A program made the position numbers and the translations under genes. Of a stretch of 64,000 nt of DNA, positions 56,959-64,000 are shown one piece after another (within the stretch, counting starts at the first letter, position 1; the number at the start of each line of letters is the position of its first letter). Under the pieces are notes generated by a model that saw nothing but the letters and a program-made list of their open reading frames with translations, did no database searches and was not told where the DNA came from. The stretch spans positions 124,001 through 188,000 of the forward strand of contig NZ_LGUR01000219.1 of assembly GCF_001270495.1 (NCBI RefSeq), written 5' to 3'. The DNA is from Streptomyces viridochromogenes (GTDB lineage: Bacteria; Actinomycetota; Actinomycetes; Streptomycetales; Streptomycetaceae).

Positions 56959-58176
56959 ATGCGCAGCTACCGACAGCTCTTCCGCACCCCTGAGTTCACC
57001 CCGCTCTTCCTCGCCTCCTCGGCCAACGTGCTGGCCCAGACGGTCAGTGGTCTGGCGCTGGCCACGCTGGTCTTCCAGGCGACGGACTCGCCCCTGCTGT
57101 CGGCGGTGAGCATGTTCGGGCCGTCGCTGACGCAGGTGATCGGGGCGACGTTCCTGCTGTCGGGCGCCGACCGCCTGCCCCCGCGGTCCACCCTCACCGG
57201 CATCGCTCTCGCCTTCGCCGCCGCCACGGCCGTACTCGCGCTGCCCGCGCTGCCCCTCTGGGCCGTCTTCGTCGTCCTCTTCGGCAAGGGGCTGGTCGCC
57301 TCGCTCGGCGGGGGAGTGCGCTGGGGGCTGGTGAACGAGATCCTCTCCAAGGACGGCTTCATGCTGGGGCGTTCGGTCTTCAACATGATGGCCGGGATCG
57401 CGCAGATCCTCGGTTTCGCCACCGGCGGCATCCTGGTGACGGTCCTCTCCCCGCGGGTGTGTCTGCTGCTCGCTGCGGCGCTGTACGTCGTGTCGGCGGT
57501 CGTGGTCCGCCTCTGCCTGACCGCGCGCCCGCCCCGCGCCCAGGGTCGCCCGTCCGTCGCGGCGACCTGGCGCGCCAACGCCCTGCTGTGGTCCTCCCGC
57601 CCCCGCCGCCACGTCCTGCTGGGCCTGTGGCTCCCCAACGGTCTCGTCGTCGGCTGCGAGTCCCTCTACGTCTCCTACGCTCCCGGGGACGCGGGCGCGC
57701 TGCTGGCCTGTGCGGCGCTGGGCATGTTCGTCGGGGACGTGACGGTGGGCCGGCTGGTGCCGCCCGCTGTGCGCGGGCGCCTCGGCACCCCGCTGCTGGT
57801 GCTGCTGGCGACGCCGTATCTGCTGTTCTTCCTGAGTCCGCCGCTCCCGCTCGCCGCCGTCGCCGTCACGGTGGCCTCGGTCGGCTTCGGGGCGAGCCTG
57901 GTCCAGCAGGAGCGGCTCATGGCCCTGACGCCCACCGAACTCAGCGGCCACGCCCTCGGACTGCACGGCTCCGGAATGCTCACCATGCAGGGCGTGAGCG
58001 CCGCCCTGGCCGGTTCGATCGCCCAACTGACCTCTCCTGCGACGGCGATGACAGTCATGGCGGTCACCTCGCTGACGGTGACCGTGACGTTGGGCGTGGT
58101 GAGCCGCGGGGATGCGCGGGCCGGCGAGAGGGCACTTCTTCCCACCGACGCCCCGCCCCGACTGTCGCCGGAATGA
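56959..58176 (+). CDS. MFS transporter
   Basis: The protein has 405 residues from the ATG at 56959 with 11-12 hydrophobic segments. The first half starts RSYRQLFRTPEFTPLFLASSANVLAQTVSGLALATLVF, typical of the MFS exporter group associated with ArsR-type regulators. It lacks the full 12-TM signature in the last segments but has VQQERLMALTPTELSGHALGLHGSG between helices. A drug or metabolite exporter is likely. Controlled from the shared gap with the ArsR-like gene. Confidence 0.87.
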   Translation: MRSYRQLFRTPEFTPLFLASSANVLAQTVSGLALATLVFQATDSPLLSAVSMFGPSLTQVIGATFLLSGADRLPPRSTLTGIALAFAAATAVLALPALPLWAVFVVLFGKGLVASLGGGVRWGLVNEILSKDGFMLGRSVFNMMAGIAQILGFATGGILVTVLSPRVCLLLAAALYVVSAVVVRLCLTARPPRAQGRPSVAATWRANALLWSSRPRRHVLLGLWLPNGLVVGCESLYVSYAPGDAGALLACAALGMFVGDVTVGRLVPPAVRGRLGTPLLVLLATPYLLFFLSPPLPLAAVAVTVASVGFGASLVQQERLMALTPTELSGHALGLHGSGMLTMQGVSAALAGSIAQLTSPATAMTVMAVTSLTVTVTLGVVSRGDARAGERALLPTDAPPRLSPE

Positions 58177-58185
58177 GGGCACCGC

Positions 58186-58320
58186 GAACAGCTGCGCGAG
58201 GTCATGGAATGGGTGGCCCGGGGCCGCTCCGACGCGCGGATCGCGCAGGGGCTGTTCATCACCTCCGACAGATGGCCAGAACGTTACGGTGCGTTAGATG
58301 TGTCTGCGTCATATCCACGC
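58186..58320 (+). pseudogene. Remnant of a LuxR-type helix-turn-helix
   Basis: In the 211-base gap after the MFS gene one frame reads REQLREVMEWVARGRSDARI followed by AQGLFITSD. This matches the first half of a LuxR HTH (REREVLALVARGRSNAEIA and so on). After SD the similarity stops and no start or N-terminal domain exists. I take it as the relic of a deleted regulator gene that once stood next to the transporter. Confidence 0.6.
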
Positions 58321-58387
58321 CAACTCGCCTATGGGCAAAGGGAGTTGGCTTAGGTTGGGTGCTTCCCCGACCTCACAGGAGCCCACC

Positions 58388-59185
58388 GTGTCCGACCCCC
58401 ACACCCTGATCGACACCTCCACACCGCATTCGGCCCGCTTCTGGAACTACTTCGTCGGCGGCGAGGACCACTACGAGGTCGACCGGCGGCTCGGCGACGA
58501 GATCAAGGAGATCTTCCCGGGCCTGGCCGATGTGGCCGTCACCAGCCGCCACTTCCTGGGCCGCGCCGTACGCCACCTGGCCGGCGAGGCGGGCATACGG
58601 CAGTTCCTGGACGTCGGCACCGGCCTGCCGACCGCCGACAACACCCACCAGGTCGCCCAGCGCGTGGCCCCGGACGCCCGGATCGTCTACGTCGACAACG
58701 ACCCCGTCGTCCTCGCCCACGCGAGCGCCCTGCTCACCAGCACCCCGCAGGGCATGACCGCGTTCCTGGACGCCGACCTCTACGCACCCGAGGCGGTCCT
58801 GGAGGCCGCCGCGGCCACGCTGGACCTCTCCCGGCCGGTCGCCCTGATGATCCTCAACACCCTCGGCCACGTCGCCGACCACGATCAGGCCTGCGACCTG
58901 GTGCGCCGCCTCCTGGCCGGCCTCCCCTCGGGCAGCCACCTGGTGATCAGCGACAGCACGGCGACGAGCGAGGGCGTGATCGCCGCGTCGGAGGCGTACA
59001 ACGCGAGCGGCGCGGTGCCGTACCACGTGCGCAGCATCGGCGAGATCGCCGCCTACTTCGACGGCCTCGACCTGGTGGACCCCGGCATCGTCCAGGTACC
59101 CGAGTGGCGCCCCGCCGCCCAGGGGCCCACGGATCCGGCTACGGCGGCCGTGGACGCGTACTGCGGGGTGGGGCGCAAGGTCTGA
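58388..59185 (+). CDS. SAM-dependent methyltransferase (DUF574 family)
   Basis: The protein has 265 residues and a GTG start with AGGAG seven bases upstream. It shows the Streptomyces S-adenosylmethionine-dependent methyltransferase family pattern: STPHSARFWNYFVGGEDHYEVDR at the start, FLDVGTGLPTADNTHQVAQ (SAM-binding loop), IVYVDNDPVVLAHASALL and HLVISDSTAT. The ARFWNYFVGG motif is family-specific. Targets are not known for this large paralogous group. Confidence 0.9.
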   Translation: MSDPHTLIDTSTPHSARFWNYFVGGEDHYEVDRRLGDEIKEIFPGLADVAVTSRHFLGRAVRHLAGEAGIRQFLDVGTGLPTADNTHQVAQRVAPDARIVYVDNDPVVLAHASALLTSTPQGMTAFLDADLYAPEAVLEAAAATLDLSRPVALMILNTLGHVADHDQACDLVRRLLAGLPSGSHLVISDSTATSEGVIAASEAYNASGAVPYHVRSIGEIAAYFDGLDLVDPGIVQVPEWRPAAQGPTDPATAAVDAYCGVGRKV

Positions 59186-59364
59186 ACGGCGGCACGGCCC
59201 TGCGGGTGTCCCGGGGTCCGGGGGAGGGCCGGGGGCTGGGTGTCCGGGGGTCCGGGCGTTCCAGCGGGCTGGGAGACAGGGCGAAGGTGCCGAGCAGGAC
59301 GTGACAGGTTGCATCCGCAACTGGCATGCTCACGGTCGCGATCATTGTCGACATCGGGGGAACG

Positions 59365-59712
59365 ATGACCACAGGGTCCCAGGCTGGAGGGTTCTCGGCG
59401 AGAGCCGAGTCCGTCGACGGCAGTTCGCACCTCCTGAACGAGCTGGCCGGCCTGCTGTACGCCGGGCGCATGGACGGCGAGAACGCCACGCAGTGCCGCG
59501 TGCCGCGCTCACATCCCCAAGTGGCCGAAGCGGTCTCCGACTTCGCCCGGTACGCGCAGGACCAGTACGGGGACCTGGTGACGCTGCTGTCGGCCCTGTC
59601 GACGAAGCTCCAGGCGACGGGAAACGCCTACGTGAAGGCCGACGCCGGTGCGCAGCGGGCGATGGACGACCTGCTCGACAAGGGGCGTTACGTCGCGCCC
59701 GAGGACCGGTGA
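59365..59712 (+). CDS. Small helical protein with YxxxD motif (WXG100-like)
   Basis: The protein has 115 residues from the ATG at 59365 with GGGGG upstream. It is predicted to be almost entirely helical, with a turn near GRMDGEN. It carries YVKAD (YxxxD), the general type VII secretion motif, followed by AGAQRAMDDLL. Size and helical hairpin layout fit an ESX/WXG100-like substrate or a chaperone of the next gene's product, although the WXG turn itself is absent. The stop lies ten bases before the next start. Confidence 0.65.
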   Translation: MTTGSQAGGFSARAESVDGSSHLLNELAGLLYAGRMDGENATQCRVPRSHPQVAEAVSDFARYAQDQYGDLVTLLSALSTKLQATGNAYVKADAGAQRAMDDLLDKGRYVAPEDR

Positions 59713-59721
59713 GCGAGCGCC

Positions 59722-61065
59722 ATGGCCTACCGCGCGGACGTGGAATTCCTCGACGTGTCGAGCCCGCAGCTGATCGAACGGACCGCGGCCGAGTACGGCC
59801 GACTGCACACCCTCCTGGCCTCGTGTGACGACGACCTCCGCAAGGCCGGGAAGGTGGAGTGGGAGAGCGAGTACCGGGAGCGGTACACCAAGCGGCTGAA
59901 GGAGGCACTCGACCTGGCGGAGCACCTCTCCGCAGCCTTCAGGCGCGTACGTAAGGCGCTGGACGACTACGCCACGGCTGTCGATCGGGCGAAGGGGCAC
60001 TTCACGAGCGGGCAGACCGCGGAGGGCCGTCTGGTCGAGGTGATGTCCCGTGAGGCCGACGCGATCACTCCCACGGCGCGTGCCGCGGAACCCCTGCGTC
60101 AGTGGGAGGACCTGCGAGCCACGACCGGATTCCTCGACCGGGTGGCGGAACTCACCGTGGACGTGGACGCGATCCGTGAAGAGGCCGAGCACTACTACCA
60201 CGCCACCAGGAACCACTACGGCGACGCCGAGCGTGTGGAGTCCGCGGCCCGGGAGGACTGCGTGCACGAGATACGGGCGGCCCTGCGGTCCTTGCCGGAC
60301 TTCCACGGCGGAGACCGTGACCTCCCCGCCCTGCTGGTCGGCGCCGTGGACGCGCTGCGCCGTGAGGTGGGCGACGCCGGCCGCAACCCGAACACACAGC
60401 TTCCCGGCACCGGCATGAAGATCGACGCGATCTCCGGGGTGTCGAGCGACACCCCCGTCTCGCCGTCGCTCCAGCGCATACGGGACAGGCTCGCGCGACT
60501 GCCGGGCGCGCAGGACCACTACCTGTATCTGCCGTCCGACGACGACGCCGGCCGCCGCGCGTACATCTCGGGGAACAAGGCGCTGATCAACGACGCCGCG
60601 CGCAACTCCGGTCTGCCGCCCGAGATGGTGGCGGGCATCGCCTGGCGGGAGGTCGAAGGTGACCCCTCCTGGATCGACGAGGCCGCCTACGGGGTCCGTC
60701 GCCACATACCCGGCACGGGAGAGGCGGACCAGACCTCCATGGGGCCGATCGCCATCCAGGTGCGCCGGTCTGCCGAAGTGCTCGGCTACGACCCGGAAAA
60801 CCTCACCGACGCACAACGTGAGGAGGTGCTCGACGCGACCAAGGACCCGGGCCAGAACATCTACATCGCTTCGGAATACCTCGCCCAGCTCAAGGCCGAG
60901 AGCGAGTTCGCCGACGTACCGCCGGAGCGGATGACGAGAGAGCAGATGCAAGAACTCGCGGCACGTTACAACGGTGGCCCCTACTACCGGAGCGATGACG
61001 CCCAGGCATACGGCCGTGGATTCGACAGGAACTTCGACGACGCGAAGCGGGCACTCGAATCATGA
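59722..61065 (+). CDS. WXG-like N-domain protein with lytic-transglycosylase-like C-domain
   Basis: The protein has 447 residues. The N-terminal about 230 residues are helical with a WXG-like turn (VEWESEYRERYTKRLKEALDL near 50-70) and a long coiled-coil region. The C-terminal about 150 residues look like an SLT/goose-lysozyme-type transglycosylase: GIAWREVEGDPSWIDEAAYG with candidate catalytic Glu310, TSMGPIAIQVRRSAEVLGY, QNIYIASEYLAQLK and ARYNGGPYY. It would cut glycan strands. There is no signal peptide, but type VII secretion through the upstream small partner is plausible. The next gene overlaps by four bases. Confidence 0.72.
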   Translation: MAYRADVEFLDVSSPQLIERTAAEYGRLHTLLASCDDDLRKAGKVEWESEYRERYTKRLKEALDLAEHLSAAFRRVRKALDDYATAVDRAKGHFTSGQTAEGRLVEVMSREADAITPTARAAEPLRQWEDLRATTGFLDRVAELTVDVDAIREEAEHYYHATRNHYGDAERVESAAREDCVHEIRAALRSLPDFHGGDRDLPALLVGAVDALRREVGDAGRNPNTQLPGTGMKIDAISGVSSDTPVSPSLQRIRDRLARLPGAQDHYLYLPSDDDAGRRAYISGNKALINDAARNSGLPPEMVAGIAWREVEGDPSWIDEAAYGVRRHIPGTGEADQTSMGPIAIQVRRSAEVLGYDPENLTDAQREEVLDATKDPGQNIYIASEYLAQLKAESEFADVPPERMTREQMQELAARYNGGPYYRSDDAQAYGRGFDRNFDDAKRALES

Positions 61066-61406
61066 CCGCGCAACAGGCGGCAGGGGCTCCACGGGGGGCA
61101 CGGGCGTCAAAGGCTCCTCGACTCAAAGGCATCGCCTGCGCATTCCTCCTGGCCATCGGCCTCCTCGTGGCCGGCGCCGCCACCGGTATCGCCTACTTGT
61201 CGAATCCGCTCGGCCCCTGGGACCACCAGGCCTTCGACCACGTTCAACTGTTCGCAAAGATCGGGCTCGCCTTCGCTCTGCTCACCGCACCGGTGGCCGC
61301 TCTCGCCGTAGCACGCCGCTGGCTACGGCCGTGGTGGATCGTTCCGTGTCTCGTGATCACGATGGCGGCGTGGGGACGCCTCACCGTCTTCTTTCCAGCT
61401 CGCTGA
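61062..61406 (+). CDS. Small three-helix membrane protein (possible immunity protein)
   Basis: The protein has 114 residues and overlaps the previous gene by ATGA. After a basic N-terminus there are three hydrophobic segments: GIACAFLLAIGLLVAGAATGIAYL, LFAKIGLAFALLTAPVAALAVA and WWIVPCLVITMAAWG. No family is recognised. Its coupling to a peptidoglycan-hydrolase-like protein suggests an immunity or export role. This is inference from context. Confidence 0.6.
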   Translation: MTAQQAAGAPRGARASKAPRLKGIACAFLLAIGLLVAGAATGIAYLSNPLGPWDHQAFDHVQLFAKIGLAFALLTAPVAALAVARRWLRPWWIVPCLVITMAAWGRLTVFFPAR

Positions 61407-61513
61407 CCGGGAGAGGCGCCGGCAGAAGCGTCGGGAGAGGGCTGCGCAGGGATACCTGCAAGACCTCGAACGGGCTTGTCCGACACATCTCCGCACCAGG
61501 AAGATCGTCGATC

Positions 61514-63106
61514 ATGAGCCTCGACGAACTCAACGCTCCCGAACGCCGGTTGTGGGACTCCTTCTCGAAAGGACGCACCGTCGACGTCCGGGACGATCCG
61601 GCCTCGGCGCAAGCAGTGGTCCGGGCCGACGTCATCGCGGCACTGCTGCTGGACGCCGGTGTCGACCACGCTCCGGGTGACCGCCCCGCACTGCGCCTGA
61701 CCGGTGCGCGTGTCACAGGCCGTCTGGATCTCCGGTTCACCGAGATCGCCGCGCCCGTGGTCCTGACCGACTGCCGCTTCGACGAACCACCCCAGCTGCG
61801 GGGCGCCCGGACCCGGGAGTTGGTCATGAGCGGCTGTGACCTGCCCGGTCTCGTCGCCGACACGGCGCAGATCGACGCCCGGCTGGTGCTCTCCCGTTGC
61901 CACCTGACGGGGCCCCTCGTGCTCACCCGCACCCAGATCAACGGTGATCTGGACCTGCGCGACACGGTGATCACAGCTCCCGGCGGCGAGGCGCTGGCCG
62001 CCGTCCACGTCAAGGTGGTGGGCGATGTTCTGTGCGCCGACCTGGCTGTCGCAGGGTGCTTCCGGCTGTCCGGTGCGTCGATCGACGGCGAGTTCGACCT
62101 GGAAGGCGCTTCGCTACGGAACCCCGGCGGCCACGCCCTGGACGCCTACCACGTCCAGGTCGCCCAGGACTTCACCTGCCATCCGGGATTCACGGCCGAA
62201 GGGCGGATCATCCTCTCCGGCGCCACGGTCGCGGCAGCCATCGGCTTCTGCGGCGCCCGACTGAGCAACCCCGGCGACATCGCCCTTGAGGCGGTCGATG
62301 TCACGGTCAGCCGCAACTTCGATCTCGGCCGCGGGCTCACCGTCGACGGCGGCATCAAACTCGACGGCAGCCGCATCGGTACGGAACTCAGCCTCCGCGA
62401 CGCCGCACTGACCCACGCCGACGGCAACGGCACCGCCCTGTCCCTGCGCGCGATCCAGGCCCGGGAGACCGACCTGCGCACCCAGCGGCCGATCGACGGC
62501 GTGGTGGACGCACGCAACGCCCGGCTCGGCACGCTGTACGACGCCCCCGACACCTGGCCCGCCGACCTCCGGCTGGCCGAGACGACGTACGACGCCCTCG
62601 CGTTCCCCCTGACGGCGGCCGAGCGAGTCCGGTGGATCCGGCGCACCAGCGGCGGCTACCTCCCACAGCCGTACGAGCAACTCGCGGCGGCCTGCCGAAA
62701 GGTCGGGCACGAGGACGAAGCGCGTACGGTGCTCCTCGCCAAACAACGCCACCGCCGCACCACCCTCTCCCTGCCCACCCGCGCCTGGGGGCACGTCCAG
62801 GACATGGCCGTCGGCTACGGCTACCGGCCCATTCGCGCAGGTCTGTGGCTGATGGCCCTGCTCGCCTGCGGCGCACTGTTCTTCGCCCTGCATCCGCCCG
62901 CCCCGCTCGAAGCCGGCAAGGCACCGGATTTCAACGCCGTCTTCTACACACTCGATCTGCTGGTGCCGATCATCACGTTCGGGCAGGAAGGCGCCTTCGC
63001 GCCACGCGGTGGCGGGCAATGGCTGGCCTACGGGCTGATCGCGGCCGGCTGGATCCTGGCCACCACGGTCACCGCCGGAATATCCCGCGCGATCAGCCGG
63101 CAGTGA
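61514..63106 (+). CDS. Pentapeptide-like beta-repeat protein with C-terminal membrane domain
   Basis: The protein has 530 residues from the ATG at 61514. From about 55 to 330 it has repeated beta-turn units such as LRGARTRELVMSGCDLPGLV, DGEFDLEGASLRNPGG and NGDLDLRDTV, resembling a right-handed beta-helix of pentapeptide type. A linker follows, with RWIRRTSGGYLPQPYEQLAAACRKVGHEDEARTVLLAKQ, a pattern seen in streptomycete 'membrane-associated oxidoreductase' annotations. Three C-terminal hydrophobic segments follow (GLWLMALLACGALFFAL, FNAVFYTLDLLVPII, LAYGLIAAGWILATTVT). I cannot support an enzyme activity. It may be a surface or channel protein. Confidence 0.72.
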   Translation: MSLDELNAPERRLWDSFSKGRTVDVRDDPASAQAVVRADVIAALLLDAGVDHAPGDRPALRLTGARVTGRLDLRFTEIAAPVVLTDCRFDEPPQLRGARTRELVMSGCDLPGLVADTAQIDARLVLSRCHLTGPLVLTRTQINGDLDLRDTVITAPGGEALAAVHVKVVGDVLCADLAVAGCFRLSGASIDGEFDLEGASLRNPGGHALDAYHVQVAQDFTCHPGFTAEGRIILSGATVAAAIGFCGARLSNPGDIALEAVDVTVSRNFDLGRGLTVDGGIKLDGSRIGTELSLRDAALTHADGNGTALSLRAIQARETDLRTQRPIDGVVDARNARLGTLYDAPDTWPADLRLAETTYDALAFPLTAAERVRWIRRTSGGYLPQPYEQLAAACRKVGHEDEARTVLLAKQRHRRTTLSLPTRAWGHVQDMAVGYGYRPIRAGLWLMALLACGALFFALHPPAPLEAGKAPDFNAVFYTLDLLVPIITFGQEGAFAPRGGGQWLAYGLIAAGWILATTVTAGISRAISRQ

Positions 63107-63275
63107 CCGATTCCCCAGCTTCGTAGGGGCAGTTCGACGCATGGCCTGAACGGATCGGGCCCACCCGCCGTATTCTTACCCGATCGAGGTGCGCATTTGA
63201 CCGAATTCCCTCGGTCTTCATGGGGTTTGTGCATACGGCCGCGAGTGCTGCGGCCACGGGGGATGTGAGGCAACC

Positions 63276-64000
63276 ATGGCGGCGACGAGTAACACGGTGC
63301 GCGGCGGCACCGTCCTTCCGGCAGACGCGGCGCGCTGGGCGATGTGGACTTTCGTCGTCGTCAACGCGGTGATCGTCGAGGCGCTGTTCCTCAGCGCCGG
63401 CTCGGGCAAGAACGGGGTGCTCACAGTCGCGAAGTTCTTCGGACTGCACGCGGCCCTGCTGATGCTGTTCCAACTGCTGCTGGTGGCCCGGCTGCCGTGG
63501 CTGGACCGCCGTATCGGGATGGACCGGCTCACGGTGTGGCACCGCTGGGTCGGCTTCTCCCTGCTGTGGACCGTCCTCACCCACGCCACGCTCGTGGTGC
63601 TCGGCTACGCGACGCTCGACGACACGTCCATGGGGAAGACGTTCCTCGCCCTGAGCGGGGTACCGGCCTCCCTGCTGGGCATGCTCGCCGCGACGATCAT
63701 CCTCCTGATCGCCGTGATCTCCACCCGTTCCCTGCGACGGCGCCTGCGGTACGAGGTCTGGCACGGTCTGCATCTGCTGCTCTACGTGGCCCTGGGCCTG
63801 GCGTTCGTCCACCAGTTGCAGGAGACCACGACCTTCACGTCCTCCGCGTTCGCCACGGCCTACTGGTGGATCCTGTGGCTGTTCGCCTTCGGCTCCCTGC
63901 TGACCGGGCGGGTCGCCATGCCGCTGTGGCGCAACGCCTACCACCGGTTCCGTGTCACGGCCGTGGTACCGGAGTCGGACCACGTGGTGTCCGTGTACGT
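63276..64000 (+). CDS. Ferric-reductase-like transmembrane protein (3' end outside window)
   Basis: It starts at the ATG at 63276 with GGGGG-AT-GTGAGG upstream and remains open at the window end. It has at least six transmembrane segments with paired histidines (FFGLHAALLMLFQ, LTVWHRWVGFSLLWTVLTHATLV, VWHGLHLLLYVALGLAFVHQLQ) placed for two b-type haems, as in the ferric reductase-like domain. The last residues (HRFRVTAVVPESDHVVSVYV) begin an FAD/NAD ferredoxin-reductase domain. It should transfer electrons from NAD(P)H across the membrane to ferric iron or another acceptor. Confidence 0.85.
   Translation, partial: MAATSNTVRGGTVLPADAARWAMWTFVVVNAVIVEALFLSAGSGKNGVLTVAKFFGLHAALLMLFQLLLVARLPWLDRRIGMDRLTVWHRWVGFSLLWTVLTHATLVVLGYATLDDTSMGKTFLALSGVPASLLGMLAATIILLIAVISTRSLRRRLRYEVWHGLHLLLYVALGLAFVHQLQETTTFTSSAFATAYWWILWLFAFGSLLTGRVAMPLWRNAYHRFRVTAVVPESDHVVSVY

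Overview
The window is a very GC-rich Streptomyces-type chromosome segment. Features supporting this are GTG/TTG starts with GGAGG-like ribosome sites, ATGA/GTGA gene overlaps, an afsK/afsS/afsR locus, an XRE-DUF397 pair, a two-domain FO synthase and typical Streptomyces intergenic repeats. I count about 56 genes or gene remnants. I see no rRNA, tRNA, CRISPR array or intact transposase.

Layout. (1) 1-6200: the end of a helical-repeat protein, a TetR regulator, a VOC protein, the kinase AfsK (its Thr168 phosphorylation site is conserved) and a small secreted protein. (2) 6202-10227: an acyl-CoA catabolism block (crotonase, DUF35 protein, Ltp-type thiolase, and a divergent acyl-CoA ligase). (3) 10303-13682: afsS and afsR, with AfsR-type 11-bp direct repeats before afsS. 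(4) 13693-28258: a MITE-like element, then two amidohydrolases, three luciferase-like (LLM) oxidoreductases, an SDR, an aldehyde dehydrogenase, an alpha/beta hydrolase and a deazaflavin-type (Ddn-like) reductase. These are interspersed with a LuxR regulator, two secreted paralogues and a Tat-exported PHP hydrolase. (5) 28418-33410: fbiC, which makes the deazaflavin precursor of F420, then membrane or secreted proteins. (6) 33504-43603: one co-directional signalling cluster: P-loop/TPR protein, ADP-ribosylglycohydrolase-like protein, FHA protein, PP2C phosphatase, protein kinase, VWA protein, a small unknown and a zinc-ribbon membrane protein. The core is a TerY-P type phosphatase/kinase/VWA triad. 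(7) 43653-49112: solute symporter, SDR, an EthD-like protein and a large membrane protein. (8) 49113-59185: D-Ala-D-Ala carboxypeptidase with a long acidic N-terminus, GPP34 protein, XRE/DUF397 pair, MerR and ArsR-like regulators, glutathione peroxidase, MFS transporter and methyltransferase. (9) 59365-61406: a compact type VII secretion-like cassette (small YxxxD protein, a WXG-like protein with a lytic-transglycosylase-like C-terminus, and an overlapping small membrane protein). Then come a repeat-rich membrane protein and the start of a ferric-reductase-like protein.

The most notable signal is a 15-bp palindrome, CTGACGnnnCGTCAG. It occurs perfectly four times, each time in the promoter of one of the catabolic genes (14031, 18604, 19504, 46169). 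Near-perfect copies form a phased triple array between the thiolase and the acyl-CoA ligase (8571, 8598, 8625). This ties scattered catabolic operons into one apparent TetR-type regulon whose substrate is unknown and whose redox steps look F420-linked. The second notable system is the TerY-P-like cluster. The third is a possible type VII effector/immunity pair.
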